Assembly: GCA_900544815.1 (NCBI GenBank)
Contig: UQWT01000003.1
Span: forward strand, 1-64,000
From: an uncultured Bacteroidales bacterium
GTDB taxonomy: Bacteria; Bacteroidota; Bacteroidia; Bacteroidales; UBA932
DNA: 64,000 nt
Direction of reading: 5' to 3'
How positions within the stretch are numbered: the first letter of the stretch is position 1; the number at the start of each line of letters is the position of its first letter. The position numbers and the translations under genes are program-made. The notes below the pieces were generated by a model. That model saw nothing but the letters and a program-made list of their open reading frames with translations. It was not told where the DNA came from and made no database searches. Positions 43,883 to 51,257 of the stretch are shown one piece after another.

Positions 43883-43957
43883 GCTTATTAATTGAGCAAT
43901 GCAATTAATCTTTTGAGATAAACGATAGTCTAATTTACAGAAGAATATTTAGAGGAT

Positions 43958-44350
43958 ATGAACAAGAATGACAATATTATGGATTCCCTTAACAGATGCC
44001 CTTTCAAATTGCCGGCAGGATATACCAACAAAGTTGAGGAAAGTGTCCGCAAAAAGATAGAAAAAGAGGAGACAGGCAATATGGCTCTGCTCAAGCCTAA
44101 CTTTGCACTCCTTCTCACATTCGTCGCTATCCTTGGAATAGGTTACGGCATAATGAATTGGGCTACCCCAAAAGATTATACGGGAGTTGCAAATGAAACG
44201 GAGAGCACCGCAGTTGCCGCTAATGAAGATTATGGCAATGAACTGTTTGATACTATTCCCAATAATCGTTTGAGCTCTGAGGAGGAGGCTATAGAGGATT
44301 ATCTTATAGAGACCGGCTTTACTGTAACAGCTTTAGCATCCATCGAGTAA
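43958..44350 (+). CDS. Putative anti-sigma membrane protein
   Basis: A 130-residue single-pass protein. The cytoplasmic N-terminus (about 1-45) contains NRCPFKLPAGYTNKVEESVRKKIEKEE, followed by one helix (NFALLLTFVAILGIGYGIMNWA) and an acidic outer part. The pattern (short inner domain, one helix, directly after an ECF sigma gene) fits an anti-sigma factor, though no zinc motif is present. Inference from position. Confidence 0.55.
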   Translation: MNKNDNIMDSLNRCPFKLPAGYTNKVEESVRKKIEKEETGNMALLKPNFALLLTFVAILGIGYGIMNWATPKDYTGVANETESTAVAANEDYGNELFDTIPNNRLSSEEEAIEDYLIETGFTVTALASIE

Positions 44351-44376
44351 CCAAAAACAATATACAATAGACATAT

Positions 44377-44907
44377 ATGAGATACATTATTTCATTAGCA
44401 ATCAGCTTAATATTAATGTCGGGCAGTCTCTTTGCTCAGAATAGAGAGGATAACGAGCCTTGTTGCGAACAGTCCGAACAGACAACAGACAACAAGCAAA
44501 AAAAGGAGGAGCAGAAGAGGAATCATCAAGAGATGAGAGAGATGATCCAGGCAAAAAAGATAGCCTTCTTTACAGAATATTTGGATCTTACGCCAAGTGA
44601 GGCAGAAAAATTCTGGCCGCTGTACAACAGTTTTTGGAAACAGAGGATGGATGCTCACAAAAACGCAAAGATTGCCCTCAAGAACCTTAATAAAGCGGTA
44701 AACTCCACAGAAGAGACTCCTGATTCTACAATAAAATCTCTTATGGAGAAATATATATCATTAAGTAAAAAGGAGTTTGAGATAATGGATGATATGTTTG
44801 GCAAGATGAATAGCATATTACCTGTAAAGAAGGCCGCCAAACTGATTAGTGCCGAGGAAAAATTCAGAGAGCAGCTCATAAGACAGCTTAAGGAGAAAAA
44901 GGATTAG
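44377..44907 (+). CDS. Periplasmic Spy/CpxP-like helical protein
   Basis: A 176-residue protein with a signal peptide ending GSLFAQ (about residue 21), a Glu/Lys/Gln-rich stretch, then long helices (MREMIQAKKIAFFTEYLDLTPSEAEKFWPLYNSFWKQRM ... SAEEKFREQLIRQLKEKK). In Bacteroidota such proteins in this place are often labelled sensor of ECF-type sigma factor. With 43334 and 43958 it makes a sigma/anti-sigma/sensor set for envelope stress (inference). Confidence 0.65.
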   Translation: MRYIISLAISLILMSGSLFAQNREDNEPCCEQSEQTTDNKQKKEEQKRNHQEMREMIQAKKIAFFTEYLDLTPSEAEKFWPLYNSFWKQRMDAHKNAKIALKNLNKAVNSTEETPDSTIKSLMEKYISLSKKEFEIMDDMFGKMNSILPVKKAAKLISAEEKFREQLIRQLKEKKD

Positions 44908-44912
44908 ATCTT

Positions 44913-45677
44913 CTACAAGTAAAAGTTGAACATAAGTCTTCTAAAAGGCTCGTTGTCTGCACCGCAGATAACGAGTTTTTCTTTTTCCACGCAAACTGCA
45001 GAAGTCTTTACCCCCTTTTCAAACTCCATAAGCAGACGTTTGACCGGCTTATGCGCAACAGTAAAGACTTCGCACATACGTATAAGGTTCAATGTTTCTA
45101 TCCCATGCTTCCCCACAAACTCCGTTTTCCTTATAAACTCCCGCCCCTCCGTTACAGGGAGAATAATTGCCAACCTACCGCCCGTTTTGAGAAGTCTTAA
45201 AGTATTGTTGAGCAGATCCATCTGCGAAAGGGAATCTGTATGTTTTGCATTTACCATCCTGGTACCCGAGCTTTTAAGCGAATTTATAAAATATGGCGGA
45301 TTAGTAAAGATGAGATCATATTTTTTGTCGGGAAGCGGGACATAATCTTGTAAGGCTACATGCTGCAAACCAACCCACGGCCATGGGGAGGCGGATACAT
45401 TTTCCAAGGCATCTGCATACGCATTATCCTCTATCTCTATACCTGTAATAGTGCAACCGTGGCTACAGACGCCACCCGTTGCCACGCAGTCATGCTGTTC
45501 ATCTAACCGTTGGGCGCACATAAGTGCAATAACCCCGGTTCCGGTTCCTATATCGAGGAAATTGGCGTCTGAAGGCAGAATATTCATCCAGGAACCAAGC
45601 AGCACTCCGTCTGTATTCACCTTCATTGCAGTTCGCTGCTGTGTTATGCCAAATCTCTTGAATCTAAAGCCTGCCAT
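44913..45677 (-). CDS. trmN6: tRNA1(Val) adenine-37 N6-methyltransferase-like protein
   Basis: A 254-residue SAM methyltransferase: [30 protein letters not shown] at the start, the SAM loop [17 protein letters not shown], and the N6-adenine motif [10 protein letters not shown]. Between the SAM loop and the next strand lies an unusual insert, [18 protein letters not shown], with three Cys and two His. It overlaps the upstream ATPase gene by 14 bases and ends five bases from the convergent Spy-like gene. An 11-mer copy lies at 45325-45335. Confidence 0.85.
   Translation of the reverse strand: MAGFRFKRFGITQQRTAMKVNTDGVLLGSWMNILPSDANFLDIGTGTGVIALMCAQRLDEQHDCVATGGVCSHGCTITGIEIEDNAYADALENVSASPWPWVGLQHVALQDYVPLPDKKYDLIFTNPPYFINSLKSSGTRMVNAKHTDSLSQMDLLNNTLRLLKTGGRLAIILPVTEGREFIRKTEFVGKHGIETLNLIRMCEVFTVAHKPVKRLLMEFEKGVKTSAVCVEKEKLVICGADNEPFRRLMFNFYL
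45325..45335 (-). repeat. Dispersed 11-mer, copy 9
   Basis: TTGTCGGGAAG on the plus strand inside trmN6, read as L-P-D-K in the gene frame. Confidence 0.8.
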
Positions 45678-46329
45678 CCTTCATCTCAAATATTCTGTCA
45701 CTCATCTGCGCCAGCTCGCGTTCGTGAGTAACTATTACAATGGTCTGCCTGAGCTTGTCCCTTAATTTAAAGAAAAGATCGTGCAGCTCCGCTTTATTTT
45801 TGCTGTCTAAGTTTCCCGACGGTTCATCGGCAAACAGCACTGCCGGGCTGTTTATCAACGCCCTTGCAATGGCAACCCTCTGCTGCTCTCCACCGCTGAG
45901 CTCCTTTGGCTTATGTTCAAGTCTTTCTCCCAATCCCAAATCGGATAACAGCATTACAGCCCTTTCTCTTATATCAGCCTCCTTTTTCTTCTCTTTGTTA
46001 TTGCAATTGTATATCCGGGCCGGCAACATTACATTTTCCAAGGCAGTAAATTCCGGCAAGAGGTGATGAAACTGGAATACAAAACCTATTTTGCTGTTTC
46101 TGAACAATGCCAGACCATCTCCCTTTAATTTTGATATATCAGTTCCGTCTATTATCACCTCCCCACTTGTAGGTGGAAGGAGCGAACCCATAATCTGCAA
46201 AAGAGTAGACTTCCCGGCACCGCTGGCACCTACAATAGAGACAACCTCCCCTTTGTTGATTTTAAGATTTATATTCTTAAGGACATGCAGCTGTCCGAAT
46301 GATTTATTTATATTATTGCAGATTATCAC
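45664..46329 (-). CDS. lolD: LolD-like ABC transporter ATP-binding protein
   Basis: A 221-residue ABC ATPase: Walker [15 protein letters not shown]-loop [19 protein letters not shown], signature [15 protein letters not shown], Walker [15 protein letters not shown]-loop [10 protein letters not shown]. This set, with the ENVMLPA run after the Q-loop, is typical of the LolD/MacB group; in Bacteroidota it is annotated as lipoprotein release. No permease is adjacent, so the substrate is inferred. It is translated before trmN6 with a 14-base overlap. Confidence 0.82.
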   Translation of the reverse strand: MIICNNINKSFGQLHVLKNINLKINKGEVVSIVGASGAGKSTLLQIMGSLLPPTSGEVIIDGTDISKLKGDGLALFRNSKIGFVFQFHHLLPEFTALENVMLPARIYNCNNKEKKKEADIRERAVMLLSDLGLGERLEHKPKELSGGEQQRVAIARALINSPAVLFADEPSGNLDSKNKAELHDLFFKLRDKLRQTIVIVTHERELAQMSDRIFEMKDGRL

Positions 46330-46349
46330 TTTGCACTTTGTTTATTTCG

Positions 46350-46381
46350 CAAAGGTAAACAAAAAGAGGGGGACCGTCAAA
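46350..46381 (-). promoter_or_regulatory. Promoter of lolD-like/trmN6
   Basis: TTTG (46378-46381), 20 bases, TACCTTTG (46350-46357) on the minus strand. The -33 lies in the loop of the terminator hairpin 46361-46397. The leader is about 14 bases. Confidence 0.6.
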
Positions 46382-46397
46382 CCGATCCCCCCTCCTC
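46361..46397 (-). terminator. Terminator of the EF-G2-like gene
   Basis: On the minus strand GGGGGATC and GGTCCCCC pair around the loop GGTTTGAC, followed by TCTTTTTG. This ends the transcript from 46487 and shares its DNA with the next promoter. Confidence 0.75.
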
Positions 46398-46486
46398 TTG
46401 GTTAGATTATAGTATCAAATGATTAAAATATCACAATATAAAAGTTCATAGTAAAATATAACCAAAGCCAAAGTTTAATTATAGTA

Positions 46487-48640
46487 CTACTCCTCCTTCT
46501 CACTTGCTTCGTAAGCCTTAAGCAGTTTGTCTTGAACATCTGCAGGCACCTGTTGGTAATCTGCAAAACTCATTGTAAATGTTGCTCTTCCGCTTGTAAG
46601 CGAACTTAGAGTTGTAGAATATTTATACAATTCTGCCAATGGAACTCTTGCCCTAAGCACCTCGAATCCCTTCTCGCTGTTCATTCCCTCTATGATAGCT
46701 CTGCGGTTTTGAAGGTCAGACATAACATCTCCCATACAGTCTGACGGTACAAGGATCTCAACATTGTAGATAGGTTCCATGATCTTAGGACCGGCCTTCT
46801 TGAATGCCTCTTTAAATGCATTTCTGGCAGCAAGTTTAAATGCCATTTCGTTTGAATCTACGGGGTGCATCTTACCATCATATACATATACTCTAATATC
46901 ACGTGCATATGATCCTGTAAGAGGTCCCTCATTCATCTTCTCCATAACACCTTTAAGGATTGCAGGCATAAATCTGGCATCAATTGCACCGCCTACTATA
47001 CAGTTATAGTATTCAAGTTTTCCGCCCCACTCTAGAGGGTACTCCTCTTTTCCTTTGATATTAAGGACATAATCCTGTCCGTCTGCTTTAAACTTGTTGT
47101 TCTGAGGTGCTCCCTCTGTGTATGGCTCAATGATAATATGAACCTCGCCAAACTGACCTGCTCCGCCGGACTGTTTCTTGTGTCTGTAATCCGCTCTTGC
47201 AACCTTTGTGATGGTCTCACGATATGGGATTCTTGGAGCAAACAGATCTATATCCAATTTATGTATATTGTTTATCTGCCACTTAAGAATATTTATATGA
47301 TGCTCTCCCTGTCCGCTCAAGATAGTCTGTTTAAGTTCTTTTGAATACTCAACAATAATGGTAGGATCTTCTGCACTCGCCCTGTTAAGGATCTCGCCAA
47401 GTTTTTCGTCATCCTTCTCCTCTTTAGCCTTTATAGCCGTGCGGAATTTAGGAGCAGGGAACTGTGTAGGGGCAAACTCCCAGTCGCAACCGACAGCATC
47501 TAATGTCTGGTTTGTCTTAACACTCTTTAGTTTTACGGTACATGCTATATCGCCTGCACAAACCTCGGAGATCTTCTCTCTCTTCTTACCGGCAGATGCG
47601 TATATAATTGAGATACGCTCCTTGTTGCCGTTGACAGGATTTACAAGGTCCATTCCCTCTGTAAGTTTGCCTGACATAACCTTAAAATATGTTACTTCAC
47701 CAAGATGCTGTTCCATTCCTGTCTTGTAAACAAACAACGAAGTAGGACCGTTTGAATCCACTTTCACCTCTGTGCCGTCTACAAGTTTGTTAGGACAAAG
47801 ATCCGGGCTTGGGCATGTATTGATTGTAAACTCCATCAGTCTCTTTACACCAATATCTTTCTTTGCAGAGAGACAGAATACAGGCATTATATCCCCCTTT
47901 CTCATTCCTATCTTAAGGCCTGCCCTAATCTCATCCTCTGTAAGTTTTCCTTTGTCAAAGAATGCCTCCATAAGGGTCTCGTCATTCTCTGCAGACATCT
48001 CTACCAACTGCTGGTGCAACTCTGCAGCCTCATCTGCATACTCAGCAGGAATATCTGCCTCCAATCGTGTACCATTCTCATCTGTAAATGTGTATAACTT
48101 CATTTTAAGCACATCCACAAACTGGTTGAAGTTTGTACCGGCATTAACAGGGAACTGAACAAGAACTATCTTGTTGCCAAATGACTGCCTAAGAGAATCT
48201 ATTGTTGCATGCCAATCCGCCTTCTCCGAATCCAACTGGTTTACACCAATTATAAGCGGCTTGTTGTGTTTCTGTGCATGCCTTGCAAATATCTCTGTTC
48301 CAACCTCAACACCCTGAGTTGCATTAACTATGAGGACTCCGTTCTCAGCTACGGAAAATGCAGAATAGACGCCCCCTACAAAATCATCTGAGCCCGGGGT
48401 ATCTATAATATTGAACTTTGTATCCTTAAATTCTGTATATAATAGAGTAGAAAAAATAGAGCGCTGATATATCTGCTCAATCTCTGTATTATCACTTATT
48501 GTGTTCTTTGCCTCAACAGAACCTCTTCTGTCTATGATTTTTCCTTCAAACATCATTGTTTCGGCAAGAGTGGTTTTCCCGGATTTAGAGCTTCCCAAGA
48601 GGACTATATTCCTCACATTTTGGGTGTTGTAAGTTTTCAT
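46487..48640 (-). CDS. fusA2: EF-G2-like translation factor with altered G domain
   Basis: A 717-residue protein with the complete EF-G domain order (the C-terminal half contains YRHKKQSGGAGQFGEV, PLEWGGKLEYYNCIVGGAIDARF, GPLTGSYARDIRVYVYDG). The G domain departs from canonical EF-G. The P-loop is GSSKSGKTT (residues 16-24), the switch I RGITI block is absent, G3 reads DTPGSDDF with Ser84 in place of the catalytic His, and G4 reads NQLD instead of NKxD. This matches the Bacteroides EF-G2 paralog, described as a translocation factor lacking GTPase activity that is made during starvation. It is a stand-alone gene with its own terminator. Confidence 0.85.
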   Translation of the reverse strand: MKTYNTQNVRNIVLLGSSKSGKTTLAETMMFEGKIIDRRGSVEAKNTISDNTEIEQIYQRSIFSTLLYTEFKDTKFNIIDTPGSDDFVGGVYSAFSVAENGVLIVNATQGVEVGTEIFARHAQKHNKPLIIGVNQLDSEKADWHATIDSLRQSFGNKIVLVQFPVNAGTNFNQFVDVLKMKLYTFTDENGTRLEADIPAEYADEAAELHQQLVEMSAENDETLMEAFFDKGKLTEDEIRAGLKIGMRKGDIMPVFCLSAKKDIGVKRLMEFTINTCPSPDLCPNKLVDGTEVKVDSNGPTSLFVYKTGMEQHLGEVTYFKVMSGKLTEGMDLVNPVNGNKERISIIYASAGKKREKISEVCAGDIACTVKLKSVKTNQTLDAVGCDWEFAPTQFPAPKFRTAIKAKEEKDDEKLGEILNRASAEDPTIIVEYSKELKQTILSGQGEHHINILKWQINNIHKLDIDLFAPRIPYRETITKVARADYRHKKQSGGAGQFGEVHIIIEPYTEGAPQNNKFKADGQDYVLNIKGKEEYPLEWGGKLEYYNCIVGGAIDARFMPAILKGVMEKMNEGPLTGSYARDIRVYVYDGKMHPVDSNEMAFKLAARNAFKEAFKKAGPKIMEPIYNVEILVPSDCMGDVMSDLQNRRAIIEGMNSEKGFEVLRARVPLAELYKYSTTLSSLTSGRATFTMSFADYQQVPADVQDKLLKAYEASEKEE

Positions 48641-48741
48641 ATCTTCTTTACTGTTATTTAGTTTATATACTGTAATATTATTTTAATTTCTGCCATATTC
48701 TACCTCTGTTTTCAACAAACGGGCAGATTTTCAAAATTAAA

Positions 48742-48749
48742 CAAAAATA
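48742..48749 (-). promoter_or_regulatory. EF-G2-like gene promoter -7 box
   Basis: TATTTTTG on the minus strand, leaving a leader of about 95 bases. The -33 box is unclear. Confidence 0.4.
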
Positions 48750-48807
48750 TTTGGAAAATCAATATTTTTACCAGTATAAATTGCGTTATTGTGAAAAAAT
48801 TTACAAA

Positions 48808-49443
48808 CTAAAACAGCCTAGGCTCTAAATCGCTCTTTTTTAACAAAGTAAACGATGCTCTGTGATACGGGCTTATTCCAAACTCGGCTATGGCTTTTCT
48901 ATGGGCTTTGGTAGGATAACCTTTGTTCTTTTCCCAGTTGTAGTTTGGGTACTCCTTAGCCAACCTTGTCATATACTCATCTCTATGGGTTTTGGCTAAT
49001 ACAGAAGCTGCCGCAATGGAGGTATATTTGGAATCACCCTTAACTATACAATGATATGGTATTCTTCTTCCCGACAAAGAACAATATTCTCTAAACTTGT
49101 TGCCATCTACAATTATATGCTCAGGCTCAATTGTAAGTTTATCTAAAGCACGCTGCATTGCGGTTATGGATGCCTGCAGGATATTTATCTTATCTATCTC
49201 CTGCGCATCAACAAAACAGACAGCCCACGCAAGTGCATTCTCCTCTATGTAGGGTCTAAGCAACTCTCTATTATGTTCGGACAATTGTTTTGAATCATTC
49301 AAAAGGGGGTGATAAAACCCTTGTGGCAATATTACAGCAGCCGCAACTACAGGGCCTGCAAGACACCCTCTCCCGGCCTCATCACATCCCGCCTCCGTTT
49401 TGTTAGGAAGCATATAATCAAGTAAACTTGTAACCTGTTTCAT
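48808..49443 (-). CDS. rnhB: Ribonuclease HII
   Basis: A 211-residue enzyme with the active-site start [32 protein letters not shown] block LLNDSKQL, the second Asp in HIIVDGNKF, and [17 protein letters not shown]. It removes ribonucleotides from DNA. The open frame extends to 49482, but ATG 49443 lies five bases after a good -7 box (49449-49456), so translation may start on a leaderless mRNA. ATG 49413 is an alternative that would leave nine residues before DEAGRG. An 11-mer copy lies at 49067-49077. Confidence 0.93.
   Translation of the reverse strand: MKQVTSLLDYMLPNKTEAGCDEAGRGCLAGPVVAAAVILPQGFYHPLLNDSKQLSEHNRELLRPYIEENALAWAVCFVDAQEIDKINILQASITAMQRALDKLTIEPEHIIVDGNKFREYCSLSGRRIPYHCIVKGDSKYTSIAAASVLAKTHRDEYMTRLAKEYPNYNWEKNKGYPTKAHRKAIAEFGISPYHRASFTLLKKSDLEPRLF
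49067..49077 (+). repeat. Dispersed 11-mer, copy 10
   Basis: CTTCCCGACAA inside rnhB, read as L-S-G-R. Confidence 0.8.
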
Positions 49444-49448
49444 AACCG

Positions 49449-49482
49449 CAAATTTACCTTTTTTACAGAAAGTAAAGAACAA
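49449..49482 (-). promoter_or_regulatory. rnhB promoter
   Basis: TTG (49480-49482), 23 bases, TAAATTTG (49449-49456) on the minus strand. This is the same spacing as the sigma54-type activator promoter, and again with almost no leader. Confidence 0.6.
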
Positions 49483-49505
49483 CTAATTAGAAACAGCTTC
49501 TCTCT

Positions 49506-49593
49506 CCGTGCCTTAATTAGCTTTGGCTTTAGCTTTAGCCTTCTCTACCCTCTCTACTTTCTCTACGCTTTCAACTTATAATTAAGGCTAACG
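49506..49593. repeat. Composite intergenic repeat
   Basis: TTAATTAGCTTTGGCTTTAG hexamers are followed by the pyrimidine block TTCTCTACCCTCTCTACTTT and AATTAAGGCTAACGC. It has the same modules as the units at 26281, 29879 and 35285. Confidence 0.6.
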
Positions 49594-49947
49594 CTATTTA
49601 CCGGACTTTGTATACTGGTTTAGAAGTTCTGCCTGAATGTTAATCTTGGCTGTAAGATCATCTATCAACGCTCGCAACCTTATATTCTCGTTGATGAGAG
49701 CATCCATCCTTGAGCTAATATCATACAACTGCTTATCGCCGCTGTCGGACAAAAGATAATCCGGAGAAACATCCAACAGAGATGCAATCTGCTCAACATG
49801 CCGGTTAACGAGTCTTGTTGGACCTGTTTCCAATTTTCTGTATGAGTTGAGCGATATTTTAAGGGACTGTGCCATTTTCTCTTGCGAAAGTTTTTTACCT
49901 CTCCGCAAGTAAGATATTCTCTCCTTTATTTTGACATCTTTTCCCAT
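49594..49947 (-). CDS. XRE-family HTH regulator with coiled-coil tail
   Basis: A 117-residue protein. The helix-turn-helix is at about 7-65 (IKERISYLRRGKKLSQEKMAQSLKISLNSYRKLETGPTRLVNRHVEQIASLLDVSPDYLL), then a coiled coil (MDALINENIRLRALIDDLTAKINIQAELLNQ) likely to dimerise it. The open frame extends four codons further up; ATG 49947 is chosen because MGKDVKIKERI is the usual start. The target is unknown; it stands alone between repeats and glycerate kinase. Confidence 0.8.
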   Translation of the reverse strand: MGKDVKIKERISYLRRGKKLSQEKMAQSLKISLNSYRKLETGPTRLVNRHVEQIASLLDVSPDYLLSDSGDKQLYDISSRMDALINENIRLRALIDDLTAKINIQAELLNQYTKSGK

Positions 49948-50034
49948 AGCTGGCAACAACAGTTTTTATCAATTACAAAGTAAATGGATAACAATCTTGT
50001 TTATAGCCAACTTATATATTGTATTATTACACCT

Positions 50035-51201
50035 TTAAGTTGCTATTTTTACCCAAAAGATGTTATATGCTATACCTTTTATATATTTATGCGCATTGGT
50101 TACCGAGTCTTGGATGTCTTTTGATACCAGTTCTAAAGAAAAAATCTTTATATGGTGAGGTGGGTTCAATTTTGAAATGCCGCAAATTACATATAACATC
50201 TTATTGTACCTTTTGCATGCATCAAATACGGTACCAACAACCTTGCCGCTAAAGCTCTGACTGTCTAAACACCCCTCTCCTGTAAGTACAATATCCGCCC
50301 GTCTGACCATCTCGTCCAAATGATTAAGCTCAGCAAAAAAGAGACTTCCCTTAACAAGCTCTGCCCCAAGCAGCGCATGCAAGGCGTAACCAACCCCGCC
50401 TGCCGCCCCGGCTCCGGTAAATGAGCATCCGCAATCATGATATAATGCTGTGATCTTGGCAAAATTCTCTATACCACTTTCCAACTCCCTTTGAGCTGTT
50501 TTGTCTGCTCCTTTTTGAGGAGAGTATATATATGTGGCTCCGTTAGGGCCAAGCAGTGGATTGTCTACATCGCAGATTACCTTAATCCTAACATGTTTTT
50601 TTTCTAAAAGCTCATATACAGCAGATAGGTTAACGCATTCTATATCTTGCAAATCCGCTCCGGTTATGATGTGTGGTTCAAGCTCTGCCCATTTCCTTGA
50701 ACATCTGTTATTCTTGTATGTAGTTGTCATGCCAAGAGCCTGCAACATGCCTGCTCCGCAATCGTTGGTGGCACTGCCTCCTATTGATAACCATATCTTT
50801 GTTGCTCCGCACTCGCATGCATCCTTTATTGCCTCTCCCAAACCGTATGTTGATGTGTAGAGTGGGTTACGCTCCTCTGTTTTAAGTAGTTCAAGGCCGC
50901 TTACTGCAGCCATCTCTATAAATGCTTTGGTACCGTTCAACAGATATTCTGCAACTATCTCTCTTCCAAGTGGGTCACGTACATTACACTGTACCCTCCT
51001 GCCACCAAATTGCTGTGCAACAACATCTATGCTGCCATCTCCACCGTCTGCCATAGGTAGTAACTCTATATTTAAAGGGGATTTGTCGGGAAGCATATCT
51101 ATATCATTATAAGCCTCTCTAATCCCTTCTGCCATTGCCTTGGCCGCCTCATACGCAGTGAGACTGCCTTTAAATTTATCCGGTGCAATTAAGATATTCA
51201 T
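50035..51201 (-). CDS. Glycerate kinase (GlxK/GarK family)
   Basis: A 388-residue protein starting MNILIAPDKFKGSLTAYEAAKAMAEGI, with LPMADGGDGSIDVV, AFIEMAAVSGLELL, IWLSIGGSATNDCGAGMLQALG, GAAGGVGYAL and DIVLTGEGCLDSQSFSGKV. This is the type-1 glycerate kinase family, phosphorylating glycerate (usually the 2-position) for entry into glycolysis. It is divergent from the S46 peptidase with a 56-base shared promoter region. An 11-mer copy lies at 51083-51093. Confidence 0.9.
   Translation of the reverse strand: MNILIAPDKFKGSLTAYEAAKAMAEGIREAYNDIDMLPDKSPLNIELLPMADGGDGSIDVVAQQFGGRRVQCNVRDPLGREIVAEYLLNGTKAFIEMAAVSGLELLKTEERNPLYTSTYGLGEAIKDACECGATKIWLSIGGSATNDCGAGMLQALGMTTTYKNNRCSRKWAELEPHIITGADLQDIECVNLSAVYELLEKKHVRIKVICDVDNPLLGPNGATYIYSPQKGADKTAQRELESGIENFAKITALYHDCGCSFTGAGAAGGVGYALHALLGAELVKGSLFFAELNHLDEMVRRADIVLTGEGCLDSQSFSGKVVGTVFDACKRYNKMLYVICGISKLNPPHHIKIFSLELVSKDIQDSVTNAHKYIKGIAYNIFWVKIAT
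51083..51093 (-). repeat. Dispersed 11-mer, copy 11
   Basis: TTGTCGGGAAG on the plus strand inside the glycerate kinase gene, read as L-P-D-K. Confidence 0.8.
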
Positions 51202-51229
51202 TATATTTGTACTTTTGAGGTCAAATTTA
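51202..51229. promoter_or_regulatory. Divergent promoters of glycerate kinase and S46 peptidase
   Basis: TATATTTG on plus (51202-51209) would serve the peptidase with a leader of about 40 bases. TAAATTTG on minus (51222-51229) would serve glycerate kinase with a leader of about 15. The -33 boxes are weak. Confidence 0.45.
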
Positions 51230-51257
51230 CCGATAAACTTTTTAAAACATATACTAC

